Positions 44,132 to 56,371 of a stretch of DNA of 64,000 bases are shown in pieces. The first letter of the stretch is position 1, and each line of letters opens with the position of its first letter. A model generated the notes under the pieces. The model worked only from the letters and a program-made list of their open reading frames with translations. It did no database searches and was not told the origin of the DNA. Position numbers and translations under genes: made by a program. The stretch is from NCBI GenBank assembly GCA_034638255.1, contig JAWPGT010000001.1, forward strand, positions 2,046,001 through 2,110,000. The letters are read 5' to 3'. The DNA is from Coprinus comatus (Eukaryota; Basidiomycota; Agaricomycetes; Agaricales; Agaricaceae).

Positions 44132-47100
44132 TCAGCAAGGCCAAAGCCAATATGTTACCACCTCACTGACCTTACAACCTTAAGATTGATTGTGAGGAAG
44201 GTACCTCACTACCCATCAGTGTGCTCTATTTGCTGTCACAAATCAAGCTCATGGCCTTACATGAGTTCATTGATGAGAACTTAACTTTTGGTTTTATTTG
44301 ACAATCTTCTTCTTCTCATGCTGCATCTGATCTTTTTGTCAAAAAGAAGGATAGTTCACTCCAACTCTATGTTGATTTTTGTGGTCTTAATCACATCTCT
44401 AAAAAGGATGTTACACACTTCCACTCATTTCCAACCCCTTAGACTTCCTCCCCCCCCCAAAAAAAAAAAAAGGCTCATATCTACACCAAGATTGACCTCT
44501 GTTATGCTTATCATTGTTAAGACCTTGAACCATTAGATGCCTGTGAATTTAACATGAGCACTGTATGGGAACAAGCTGGCAATCTTCACTACTATCCTTC
44601 CAATTAGTATTCTAGTGCCCAGTGGCTAGGACTGTTTTGGGATAATAAAGAGTTAGAATTAACCAGTTAAAAGCCAGGCTTTTAACCCTACTAGTACATG
44701 TGTATTTATACCTATCTAGACTAAGTTCTAGAGATATCTATGTACTGGTAGTCCATGAGTCATTACTAGTCAACTATGGTGGCTATAAGTATCTAGTCAA
44801 GTACAGAACAACATACATGATGAGAGAACTATCTACTTGGGTTCTTAGAGACATAAAGAAATATAAAGAAACTATTAGTCTATTCTACTATGTACCTAAG
44901 TTGCTGCATATTAGTGGCTATTTCAATGTACACAGGTATATGGCTGTGTGTGTGTATACATATATAGTTTGTAGTAAGTTCTCAAGGCTATACATATTGT
45001 GCAGAACTATGAATAGTTCTTCTAGAGGGTGGTAGGATTGTCTTCCACTGAGTGGTACTCCAGTCTGGAGTCTGAGTCATTGGACTCGGTATGTGACCAA
45101 CTGGGTAAGAGTATGAGAATAGTTTGGTTTGGTTCATCATCAGAATCAGATGATTCTGATTCAGTCAGGTTCATAACAATCATCTTATTTGCATCACTGA
45201 AGGTGATGAATGGAAAATGGCTTTCCAAACTCACTATGGTGTGTTTGAATGGCTTGTCATTCTATTTGGTCTTACCACTCCCACTACTTTTCAATGCTTC
45301 ATGAACAGTATCTTTTCAGATATGCTTGATGTCTGTGTTGTTGTCTATCTTGATAACATTCTTATTTATTCTGATGACATTACCTCTCACAAAAAACATG
45401 TCTGTGAAGTTCTCAAATGTCTGTGCAAGCATGGTCTATATGCTCATGCTAACAAATGTGAATTTCATTCCAAATCAGTAGAATATCTTGGTTATATTCT
45501 CAGCTCTGGAGGTCTTATACTATGGCTCAGGACAAGGTTCAAATAATTCAAGACTGGCCTAAACCAAAAAAGGTAAAGGACATTCAATCTTTCTTAGGTT
45601 TTGTGAACTTTTATCAGCACTTTATCTATGGCTATTCCAACATCCTTGTCCCTCTGACAAGGCTCACCCAAAAGGGCATTGCTTGGTTGTTTGACAGTGA
45701 AGCTTGGGATGCTTTCAATGCTCTCAAAAAGGTGTTTACTTGTGCTCCTGTACTTACTCATTGGGTCCCTGATGCTCAAATCATTGTCAAGACCAACACT
45801 TCCAACTATGCTCTTGCTACTATTATTTCCTTACTTACCAATGACAGTGACATCCACCATATTGCTTTCCACTCCCATACCTTCTCTGCTCCCAAACTCA
45901 ACTATGACACCCACAATAAAAAACTTCTTGCCATCTTTGAAGCTTTCTGAATCTGGCAATACTATCTTGAAGGAGCTTCACTTCTAATTGATGTTATCAC
46001 CAATCACAAAAATTTGGAATACTTTTCTACTACTAAGGTTCTTACTCATCAGCAAGATTGCTGGTCTGAGTACCTCTCTGGGTTTAATCTTGTTATTCAC
46101 TTCTGACCTGGATGCCTTAGCACTAATCCCAATGCTCTTACTCATTGGTGGGATGTCTACCCTAAGGAGGGGGGGGGGAGTCAGCTATGCAGCTATTAAT
46201 CCTCACAACTTCTGACCAGTCTTCACTCAAGACCAACTTGTGGCCTCTGTTTGTGCTACATACCTTCTTACTCTTGCCCTTCATGCTTCTATTATTGCTG
46301 ACATTTCTAAGCTTTATTCTGATATACTCTATTCTCTTTCTTCCAATGCCAAGATCACCAAACACCTTGTCAAACCAATAGGTCAGTGGTCTAGGGACAA
46401 TCATAGATTCCTTTGCCTTGATAGTAGGATCTACTTTCCCAATGCTGAGAACCTTTGGGTTCAGGTTATCCAATATCATCACAATCATCCCCTTGCTGGT
46501 CATTACAGTCAGAATAAAACTCTTGAACTTATTCATTGGGACTATACATAACCTAGTATTTGGGAAAAGGTCAAACTCTTTGTCAAGAGTTATGTAACCT
46601 ATATGCAATCTAAGCCACAGCATCATCAGCCCTATGGCTTACTTAAGCTGCTTCCAATTCCTTCTCACCCTTGGAATTCTATCTTAATGGATTTCATTGA
46701 GAAACTTTCTACTTCTTCTGGCTTCAATGCAATTCTCATTGTCATTGACTTATTCATGAAGCAAGCTATCTTTATTCCTTGTCATAATACAATTACTTCT
46801 GCTAACTTAGCCCAACTGTTTGTTATCCATGTGTTCTCAAGCATGGTGTACCATCCTACATTACTTCCAATCATAGCTCAGAGTTCATTTCTCATTTCTT
46901 CTGATCACTTGGTGAAGTGTTGAACATGTGACTTCACTTCACTTTGGGTTACCACCCTGACGGTGATAGTCAAACCAAACAAACTAACCAAACTCTTGAA
47001 CAGTATATTCAGATCTACTGTAACTACCAGCAGACTGACTGGTTGGAGCTCCTTCTATTTACTGAATTTGCATACAGTAATGCACCAAATGCTTCCACTA

Positions 47101-47763
47101 ATGTATCACCATTCTTTGTTAACAAGAGCTACCATCCTAACATTACAGTCTATCCCAAATGCAACATGGTATCCACTTGTGCTCATGAATTCATGACTAA
47201 CCTTGATAAGTTACATGCAACTCTCAAGTTAGAAATTGCTTCTGCTCAGAAAAGGTATCAGGCTTCTGCTAATACAAAGCAACTCCTGTCACCAAGCTTC
47301 AAAGTTGGTAACCAAGCATTTGTTAAGGCTCAATTCTTCTGAACTACTTGCCCTGCAAAGAAATTTGCCAAAAAGTATTTGGGCCCCTACAAGATCATTG
47401 CACAATGTGGTATACTTTCTTATACACTCCAATTACCTCTGAATTTCCATTCTGTATATCCTGTCTTCCATATATCCATGCTTAAACCATTTATTGCTAA
47501 CCCCTTTCTGAATTATTCAGATCTTCTGCTACTACCAATTGAAATCAAAGGTGACATTGAGTATGAAATCTCCCAAATCATTGATTCCAAGATCAACTGA
47601 TGTCAGGCCTGCAAACTACTTTACAAAGTTGCTTGGTTGGGATATGAGGATAAGGATGAGTTTTCTTGGTTACTGGTAAATGAACTTGAGCCTGCTATTG
47701 AATTGGTTGATGCATTCTATCATTCCTATCCCCAACTGCCAGGACCTCTATCTTCTTTTTAAT
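44132..47763 (+). pseudogene. Ty3/gypsy pol relic (gypsy-1), interrupted by a solo LTR
   Basis: Begins at the end of the protease/RT linker (SKAKANMLPPH, TGA, PYNLKIDCEEGT). RT continues with FIDENLTFGFI, DLFVKKKDSSLQLYVDF, IYTKIDLCYAYH, a 664-bp LTR insertion, then EGDEWKMAFQTHYGVFEW and VVVYLDNILIYSDD (family YLDD; here one Asp is Asn). Next are KVKDIQSFLGFVNFYQHF; RNase H (ahead of EAF and a TGA); integrase (VTYMQSKPQHHQPYGLLK, MDFIEKLSTSSGFNAIL, GYHPDGDSQTKQTNQTLEQY); and the C-terminal YLGPYKII, HPVFHISMLKPF-like region, ending about LPGPLSSF with a TAA. The many TGA stops (44167, 44299, 45948, 46104, 46213, 47340) all stand for Arg. No gag is present. Confidence 0.9.
44515..45178 (+). 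repeat. Solo LTR, family C (664 bp), TSD ATCAT
   Basis: TGTTAAGACC...GGTTCATAACA with exact flanking ATCAT (44510-44514, 45179-45183). It splits the gypsy-1 RT between YAYH and the following ICITEGDEWK. Its right part contains a small palindrome, AGAATCAGATGATTCTGA, near 45150. Confidence 0.9.
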
Positions 47764-48119
47764 TATTGTTTCTGATCACCAATTCTGGGCTAGGCCCAAC
47801 TTCAACTTCTTCTGACTTCTGTTATCTTCGCTGATTGTGTTCCAATCTTACTACTCTCTCTCATCTTGTACTGTACTCTCTTCTTGCACTATTACCTTCA
47901 ACCTATCAGTCATTTTGCCCACTTTTAGTCTGTTCTTTGATTTTGGTTGTTGGTTCTTGACTTGTTACCTACTCTGATTCTTCTTGACAGTCACTGACAT
48001 TCTTGAACTTCTCATTATTTTTCTTGCTTCTTTAACTTCACACTTGGGAATAGAAGAAAATGGCTTAAAACTTGTAGTAAAACAAAGTACTACAAGCTAC
48101 AAGTATTAAATCCAACCAC
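47764..48119 (+). other. 3' non-coding tail of gypsy-1, no call
   Basis: Pyrimidine-rich DNA downstream of the gypsy-1 stop. No frame, LTR end or repeat boundary that I can place. Confidence 0.35.
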
Positions 48120-49560
48120 AGACACCACTACTCATCCTCCTCTCTATTGGCATCCTTCTTCTCCTTCCTCTTGTCTTCATCATCCTTTCTGTTGTTTACC
48201 TCTTTCAAATCCTCCCTCAAGCCTTTCATCTCCATCACCAAGGCACCCAATGCCTGCTGCCAATTCCAGTGTTCCTTCTGCAACTTCTGCTATTCAAAAT
48301 GGTGACTCTCATTGTATTGTTCCTGCTATCATATGCTCAAGTCAGGACATGGCAGTAGTAAACTGGCCAATAGTAGCTGACTCATGGGTAGGAGGGTGAC
48401 TTGGGGCCAACAAAGATGGTCCAGTGATAGGATTGGCTGGACTTCTGAAAATCTCTTCATGGATCAATACCAACCCACTGACATCCATCTATGACAGGGC
48501 TGACACTACTGTTAAGGTTGCCTTGTGAGAAGCAGGCCTTTGCTTCATCTCCCTAACTTCATCTTCCTTCTTCTTTCCTTTCTCCTTCTTGATCTCCCCA
48601 TCAATATCCTTCCCAATGTACCCTTTCTTGTCTTTAGCACACTATTTACATGGCCTGTTCAGCCTAGCACCTTCCTCACAACCTACACCCAATCTGACAC
48701 ACCTGCTATATGCTACCCTACATGGCTAACTATGTTTGGTTAGTTCAGGGTATGACAGTACCTGTAGATGACTTGCCTATCAGTTGTCACACTATGCTTC
48801 ACACCTGCCACCACCACTAACTACCTTGTCATCACTGTTCTCAACAGTGGCCTTTGACTTCTTCTTCACCACCACTGCTAACACCTTTCCATCTGATTTC
48901 TGATACCTCTTCATAGTCTCCACTTCTTGGCCTTGTACTGAATTTGAGGATGCTGTCAGGGTGATTGGTGGTGGTGTAGGAATCTGTTAGGTTTTCCCAG
49001 ATATCTCTTTATCTTATCTATCTTTCCTAATCACTTCACTTATCTTATTCTGATGTTCTGGACTCTTTCATAATATTCTTTTCCCTTATTATATTACTTA
49101 CATATTTCTTTTGTGTGCTGGAAAGGGTCCTTATTATTCTCCTCTTTTAGTTATTCTTTATTCTGGTAGATATATAAGTCCCTCATGTCTTAGCCAAACC
49201 ATCCAATCAATTCTCTTCTTTCTGTATCTGTGTCTATGGCTGAGCTTAACTCTCTCTCTACTTCACTCTCATTCTCAACATTACTCTCTACCACTCTGAC
49301 AGAATCTGGGGGGAGGTTGGTGCTGGGGTTGAAGACAAAGGGGCCAGCTCATCTGCTGGTACTGCTACCACTGCTGCCTCCACAGGACTGGTGGGGGCCA
49401 ATAATGCTGAGACTATCTGGACAGCCTTCCATATGGCCTCAAATGCCTCCTGTTCTTTGCTGCTCATATTCAAGAAGTCATACATAGTGGGGATGTTAGA
49501 CATGATGATAGAGAATACTGTCACCATTGCTACTTGTCTTTTAAGGTCAACTACCAACAT
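48120..49560 (-). pseudogene. Degenerate minus-strand gag-like ORF, split by a family B LTR
   Basis: On the minus strand, broken frames read LKRQVAMVTVFSIIMSNIPTM, SSKEQEAFEAIWKAVQ; then, across the LTR, SILKFSTRPRSGDYEEV; then a Cys-rich stretch (PCRVAYSRCVRLGVGCEEGA, with another PC and CAKDKKG) and a Lys/Glu-rich helix (EIKKEKGKKKEDEVREMK). It ends in a coiled-coil-like WQQALGALVMEMKGLREDLKEV. The Cys pattern resembles a recurrent basidiomycete repeat-protein motif, but I cannot name a family. Several stops and frame changes. Confidence 0.4.
48985..49301 (+). repeat. Solo LTR, family B (317 bp), TSD GAATC
   Basis: TGTTAGGTTTTCCCAG...CCACTCTGACA with exact flanking GAATC (48980-48984, 49302-49306). 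A TATATAAG promoter-like box lies near 49170. A truncated reverse copy is at 18460-19179. Confidence 0.9.
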
Positions 49561-49690
49561 GTTATGTGCCTAACACATGGTAACTTTTCAACTTCTTTTT
49601 GACATATGGTAACTACATGTTTCCAACTTCACTTCCCTGCTGTCACTTTAACTTTCCACATTCACCACTCTAAGTCCTCAAGGGCTTAGC

Positions 49691-49874
49691 CTTAATGGGG
49701 GGCACTATCATGTACCATGCCACCAACTGACCTTCCAACAACTCTTCCAACATTCCAATAGTTCCAGCTATCATTCTTGCTATCAGTTGCCAACCTCTTG
49801 GACCTCTTTCACTTGTTTGCTTGTTTCATCCCAACTTCCTGTTTCAGCTATTCCCCTTTCAGTTGGCATCATCC
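49691..49874 (+). repeat. Possible polypurine tract and LTR start, cut by copia-2
   Basis: AATGGGGGGCAC followed closely by TGTACCATGCC looks like a gypsy polypurine tract next to a 3' LTR. The sequence is interrupted at 49874 by copia-2 and resumes at 55988 after its TSD. The far end of this LTR was not identified with confidence. Confidence 0.35.
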
Positions 49875-50091
49875 TGTTGAACTATTATTAGTTCTACAAT
49901 GACATTCTCTAATGGCATTACACTAGATGAACATGTAACTCAATATATTCTCACATGGACCATTGCATTAACATATATAAACCTTGTATTAGATGCATTA
50001 TATACTTAAGTTCTTTCTACCTCAAACACCACCCTCAGTAAGTCTAAGTCATACCTACCCTAGCATACTATGCTTCACACTTGTTTTAACA
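49875..50091 (+). repeat. copia-2 5' LTR
   Basis: 217 bp, TGTTGAACTATT...CTTGTTTTAACA, with TATATAAAC near 49974. Confidence 0.93.
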
Positions 50092-50103
50092 GGTTATGGG
50101 CCC
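50092..50103 (+). promoter_or_regulatory. copia-2 primer-binding site
   Basis: GGTTATGGGCCC immediately after the 5' LTR, identical to that of copia-1 although the two elements are otherwise very different. Complementary to the initiator tRNA-Met anticodon arm. Confidence 0.75.
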
Positions 50104-50375
50104 CGGTTAGCCTGTACGACTCTAGACGTGTACTCAATGAGTACTACTTGTTGTACAGCTCTGAGCTTGAGGGTAAAGCTGGATTTACTTGTGAGGGAAG
50201 TCCAAGTTCCACTCACTCAAGACATTTGACCAATCAGTGTTCTCTATGCATATCCTTACCATACTCGGTTAGATGGGCAGCATGTAACTTAGTAAAACAT
50301 AAGTGCAGTAATGCTGTTTTAGTTCACAGTTCTGACACATGTTTTATTGTAGATTTCTATCTCCAAACATTAATC

Positions 50376-53300
50376 ATGGCATCTTTGATCCCTTTGATCC
50401 CAATTCTCACTGGTGCTGGAGACTACCAAATTTGGGAGGCTTGCATCATGTCTATTGCCAATATGATCCACATGGATGGATGGTGCATTGCACACATGAT
50501 TGATGGCAGCACCACAAGGCCTGCAGCTGTCAGTGGTTCACCAGCAACTGCTACCACTGCTATGGTACCCCCCACAAACAAGGATGCAATCTGAAAGTTC
50601 AATAATTGTGAGGCTTTCGCTCTCAGGATGATCAACTCCTGGTTGAGTGATGACATGCTTAGGCATGGCCAGACCATATCTGACAATCTGTGGAACCATC
50701 TGAGAATGCAGTATGGCACATTTTCAGCAGGTGCAGCTTACAAGCTGTATGCTTCTGCAGATTCCTTCTGTCTGAGTGGTGTGAATGATCCCTCTAAGGA
50801 GATCTCTACCTTCTGGAACTATTTCATGCAGCTACAGCAAGCCTCACCCCCCATCAACATTCCAGAGATCCTTCAGGCTCTCATGTTGATGACTTGTATT
50901 CCTCCCCAATGGAGTGCAACTCATGCTGCTCTTCTTGTCCAATATGGTAATTCCCTATTGACTTTAACAGTCCAGATAGTATCTGATGCAATCATGGGTG
51001 CTTGGTGGGACTCCTGTGGAGCTGCATCTGCTTCTTGTGCCACTTCTACCAGCATCAAAAACTACAAGGGTGCAAAGCCGTATTCTAAACCCTCTGGTGG
51101 CACTCCACAGCAGCCCCAACAACAACAACAGAAGTCATCCAGATCTGGCTCCAAGCCAAATCAGACTGAGAACTCCAGTTCCGGTGATGCTTCTGGAGGG
51201 GATAAGGATAAAAAGAAGAAGCATTGACATGGAAAACATGGCAGTAATAAGGCCAACAAGGCTGATGGTGATGATGGTAATGTTGATATGATATTGTCTC
51301 CCACTGTTCTGGAGTCTTTTACAACTCCCACTAACAAACCCTCCTCCACTCATTCTCTCGTTGAGAGGATGAAGACAACTGATCCCTGCCTCAGGGCAGT
51401 AGCCTTGAAAAAGGCTGCAGACAAAGTTGTCATGCATGGTGTTGAGCCCTATCAGGCTCCATGTGCTACTCTTCTTCCCCCTGTTGGTTACCTGGTCAGT
51501 TGTACCCAGTACCAGAAGAAGAAGGCCGAGATGTTCTAGAAGATGGGTGCTTGCTTAGGTTTTGCTGAGCCTTCTCCACCAACACTGCCTCTGTTGATTG
51601 ATTCAATGATGGCATCGGCCCATATCCTTCCTGAAGAGGAAGTTGATTTGTCTTTGGTTTCTACATCTGGGTCTCCCACATGTCAATCAAAGTCTCCCTC
51701 TTATGTTCCACCTTCTGATGTTCCCGATGCGATCACAGAGGCTAATGCCTACATGAATGATCCAGACTTCAATGCTGATGGTGACTACCAGGTCAATGAT
51801 GGTTGGTATAATGAGTATGTACCATTCTTCTCTCAAGATTTCTTCCTTACTAAATGGGACTTACAGAGATGCCCCCAAATGGGGGGACAAACCAATGGCT
51901 CCATCAGACCCCATGTTCTAGAGTGCCATTATGGACTGCCAGACATTAGTCAGACTATTACGAGTTCTCATGTATTATCATCTACTACTGTTTCTTATCC
52001 TGTTTTGAATGTGATACCTTCTCCTGCTTCTATTTGTGATCCTTTTGTCTTACTGGCAAAATATTTAAGAGATCCTAAAGATGGTGATGAACCAGTTAAA
52101 GATCTTGAATGCTTATGCAATTTCTGTGAAGATAAAGGAAAACCTAATTATGCTAGAGAGTCTGCTACTTGGCTCCTTGATTCAGGCGCTAGCTTTAATT
52201 GCACACCGCACATTAGCAACTTTATTGAGCTAGAGGAAGGAGAGTTTGGTGGTGTTAGAACTACCAACAACAAACTCATAACCATCACTGGTCATGGGAA
52301 AGTTCTCTTTCAACATGAAGTAGACAGAGTCAACAGAACAACTCCACTGTATCCAGTCTATTATATTTTGTCTCTCTCTACTAGAATCACTTCACCTGGC
52401 ACCTTATGGCTGCAAGGAATGAGGAGTGAGTCTAATTTAAAGTGAACTAACATATTTCATTCAAATGGAAAATTATTTATGCATGCTACATACATACCTG
52501 TGTTCAAAGAGTTAGAGGATGCACTCCACCACATTCATACCTGGATTGTGCATCACTATACTGCGAACCAGGTGCTATCTTATTGCGCATCTAAATTATC
52601 TGTTTATGATCTTTGGCACCGTCGATTGGTGTATCCTGGAAAGGAAGTATTGTGACAACTTCCAAAACACTTAGAGAAAGTACCTGAGTTTGATATTCCT
52701 ATCTCCCATCAAGTATGTGATGGTTGTGCTTGTGGCAAAATGTCTGATGATGCACATTGTCCTTCTTCGACATGAGCAAAGTCATTTTTAGAATTGATCC
52801 ATAGTGATCTTCTAGAATTCCCCATTGCCTCATATCACAAGTACGAGTGGGCAATGACGTTCTATGATGACTATTCTAGCCATGCCTGGATCCTCCTCCT
52901 ATGAGCCAAATCTGATGCCTTGATGGCTCTTGAAAGATTCTGTGCCTTTGAGGAAAAGCAATTCGGTAATACAATTAAGTGTATCCAGACTGATAATGGT
53001 GGTAAATATGTCTCTAAACAATTTGAGGAATTCCTTCATTCAAAAGGGATAGTACATGAGACATCTGCACCACACATACACCAGCAGAACAGTAGAGCAG
53101 AAAGACTGAACCACACACTTCAGGAAAAGGCGCAAGCCATGTGACTTACTGCATGCTTACTAGATTCTTAGTGGGAATTTGCCCTTAACACAGCAGTTCA
53201 TTGTTATAATCGAACTCCCATCAAATGTCTTGAATGGAAAACTCCCATGGAAATGGTAACAGGAAAAAAGCCAAATCTATCTGAGCTTCACATGTTTGGC

Positions 53301-55729
53301 TGTGCAGCCTACATTTTCATTCCAAAGGAATCGTGTGATGATAAACTATCACCCAGATCTTAATTAATGATTTTCCTTGGCTATGCTGGTGCTAACTTTA
53401 CATTCATGCGACACCAGAAAGGAAATGTTATTTATACTGCAAAAACAGCTATTTTCAATAAGGGCTGGTATCCCAAATGCAAGCCAGATCATGAAAAACA
53501 TAAGGACTCCAGTTCTTCTAAAAACCCCAAAATAAATCCTCCTCCTCTGGCGCATGAAGATGACAATGAGGATACTACACCTGATCTTTATCCTGATCCT
53601 ATGGACACATCTCAACAAGATGACAGTAACAGAACTCCAACGCCTAGACTGCAAGGTCCGATCCCCAGACCATCTACTTCTCAACCACCTCCTGTTCCTG
53701 GTCTGAGCAAATCTGCTCCTAGGAAAGTCACAGTTGAGGAAGTCTCTGATGAAGATGATGATGACGCACTATCATACACTGATCCTGGATCACCCATTTG
53801 TCACCCAAGTCCAAGCCCTGCTCCTTGACCTGACTCCACCTGTCCCATTTCTCCATCACCTGAATGACCTGAACATCTTACTAGACCAGTTGAACCTTTA
53901 CCTCACCGTTCTGGCAGAGAAAAGTTTGTTCTGTTTAGAGAAGGTAACATTTATGGAGAGAGAATACATCCATCTGAGATCCTATGAGATTACAATTACA
54001 ATGAACCTCTACCACCCCAGGGGAGAGTTCATCTCTGTGGTCATGATTTCAGAATCCGAAATCAACGAGATCACCCTAAAGCAGATCCATGTCCTATTCT
54101 GCCTGAAGAAATCCGAGAACATCACAATGAAATACGCAGACAGCATGAGGATGCCTCATGGCAGTATGTGAGGGAACAACAACCTGACGCAATGGAAGAA
54201 GATGCAGATTGTAAGATTCAATAGATAACTAAGGAAGGGGGGTTAGAATTGATGAACTTTTTATTGGCAAAGGCAAGTTCCTGAGCAATTCCGTGATCTT
54301 GTAAAATTGAATCTGGAGGAACAAGAACACTGGCACAAATCAAGTTGAGGGCATTGACTTTGATGAATTATTTTCTCCAGTAGTTAGATATGAGTCTGCT
54401 CAAATCCTGCTTGGGTTAGCTGCTCTTGAAGACTGGGATATTGAGTCTGTCAATGTAAAGACAGCATATCTCTATGGCAAACTGGATGAGGAAATCTATA
54501 TGGATCAACCCGAAGGTTTCAAACTTAAGGGCAAGGAACATTTGGTCTGGAGGTTACAACATGCATTGTATGGCCTTAAACAAGCCAGCTTGGCCTGGTG
54601 GAAGGAGATGGCATCTTCGATGAACCAACTAGGCTTCAAGTGATGTGAATCTGATGCTGGTATTTATATATATTGTTGAAAAGATGGCAAATTTGTCATT
54701 GCTGTCATGTACATTGACGATGTACTTTTTATGGGAAATGACTCCACCTTACTTAAAAAGTTAAAAGGAGAGTTCATGAAAAAGTGGGAATGCTGCGACC
54801 TTGGAGAAGTCAAAGAATTTCTTGGTATGCACAACAGGAGAGATCGAGCTAATCGAAAGATCTATCTTGATCAATGTGCTTATTTAGAAAAGATCCTGGA
54901 AAGGTTTAAAATCACTGGCTCTGACCATGATACCAAACTGGTGTAAACTCCACTGCCAGAAGGGTACTATCCAGTTCCTAATGATAAGCTGATCAACTCC
55001 TCCATCTGTTCTAGGTACCAACAGGTGATCAGATCACTGTTGTACATTGCTATTGGCATATGTCCAGACATTTCATTCACTGTGACTAAGCTAAGTCAAC
55101 ATTCTCACAACCCTACAGAAGAATACCTGTGTAGAGCTCTCTATATTTGTAGATACCTCTTAGTGACTTGGGAATACTGAATGACACTTGATGGTTCTGG
55201 TAATGAGGGTTTCATCGCTTATAGTGATTCTGATTGGGCTAGTGATCCTTTGAACCGAAGATCCCAAACTGGTTATCTGTCGACTGTTGTATCCTGCCCA
55301 GTAGCCTGGGTCAGTAGATCACAAAAGACTATTGCATTGTCATCCACTGAGGCTGAATACATGGCTCTCTCTGATTGTAGCTATCAGTCAGCATGGATAA
55401 GAAGTCTGATGATGGAACTTGGTTTACATAACAATGAACCAATGGATATTTGTGGAGACAATATGGGCTCTCTCTTTATCGTGCAAAACCCTACTGTCGA
55501 AAAGAGATCAAAACACATTGATATAATATTCCATTTCATTCATCAAGTAATTGATGAAAAGAAAGTCCAATTATATTTCATTCCAGGCACTGAGAATCCT
55601 GCTGATCTTCTCACAAAGAATCTCGGACATGTGAAGTTTGAATACTTCTGTGATAACTATTACAGGTTGGAGTTTTCTAATCCTACATATAGCACTGCCA
55701 AGCACTCAAATAATATGTCCTCAACATAG
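50376..55729 (+). pseudogene. copia-2 gag-pol, decayed
   Basis: Gag begins MASLIPLIPILTGAGDYQIW and continues IWEACIMSI...FALRMINSWLSDDM, ending in a Gln/Lys-rich tail. Protease: WLLDSGASFNCTPH near 52170. Integrase: LWHRRLVYPG, CDGCACGK, LIHSDLLEF, QTDNGGKYVSKQF and HIHQQNSRAERLNHT. RT: VRYESAQILLGLAALEDW, VNVKTAYLYGKL, LYGLKQASLAWW and VMYIDDVLFMG. RNase H: YSDSDWASDP, LSSTEAEYMAL and DICGDNMGSLF, all catalytic positions visible, then DIIFHFIHQVID and GTENPADLLTKN. At least a dozen stops, mostly TGA, and several frameshifts near 53830-54330. Confidence 0.9.
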
Positions 55730-55765
55730 GGTGCTTCTTAGCTGCCATGTTCGAATTCAGGGGAG

Positions 55766-55982
55766 TGTTGAACTATTATTAGTTCTACAATGACATTCTC
55801 TAATGGCATTATGCTAGATGAACATGTGACTCAATATGTTCTCACATGGACCATTGCATTAACATATATAAACCTTGTATTAGATGTGTTATATACTTAA
55901 GTTCTTTCTACCTCAAACACCACCCTCAGTAAGTCTAAGTTGTACCTACCCTAGCATACTATGCTTTGCACTTGTTTTAACA
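55766..55982 (+). repeat. copia-2 3' LTR
   Basis: 217 bp, same length as the 5' LTR. At four positions it reads TG where the 5' LTR reads CA. Confidence 0.93.
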
Positions 55983-56371
55983 CATCCTTTTAGATGACAG
56001 CCTATTGTTCTGTTTACCTTATGTTTTGATATGTTATATTCTGATATCAGTAAACAATGTACCTGTATTTGATCACTAGTCACTCATGTATATCTTTTAG
56101 TCTGACATCAACATAGCATCTGCACTCATTCTCTATCCTTGTCTTGTTCCAACTCTAAGTCAACCTTGTAACTTCTCTCATTCTCTACCCTCCTCTGTAA
56201 ATCCTCCTGACATTCTTCCCAACCATTTGGTGCTCTTGCAAGTGAGGCTAATCACAGTATCAGAAGGGTGTAACACATACTGTATATTGAAGCTGAAGCC
56301 TCATTCTGACATCACTAGCTCATTTTCCAATCCCTGTTCTTAACAGCAACTCAAGATTGGTAACAACAGCA

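Larger units (their letters stand above)
49875..55982 (+). mobile_element. Full-length but decayed Ty1/copia (copia-2), TSD CATCC
   Basis: 6108 bp between CATCC duplications (49870-49874, 55983-55987). LTRs of 217 bp each: 49875-50091 and 55766-55982. The primer-binding site GGTTATGGGCCC follows at 50092-50103 and a polypurine AGGGGAG precedes the 3' LTR. The interior encodes gag, protease, integrase, RT and RNase H with many stops. The two LTRs differ at several places, four of which read CA in one and TG in the other. Confidence 0.94.

Noticed and set aside
44132..47763. Gypsy-1 as a source of a functional chromodomain integrase
   Set aside because: The frame ends at the usual post-integrase region with multiple stops; no chromodomain motif was visible and gag is absent.
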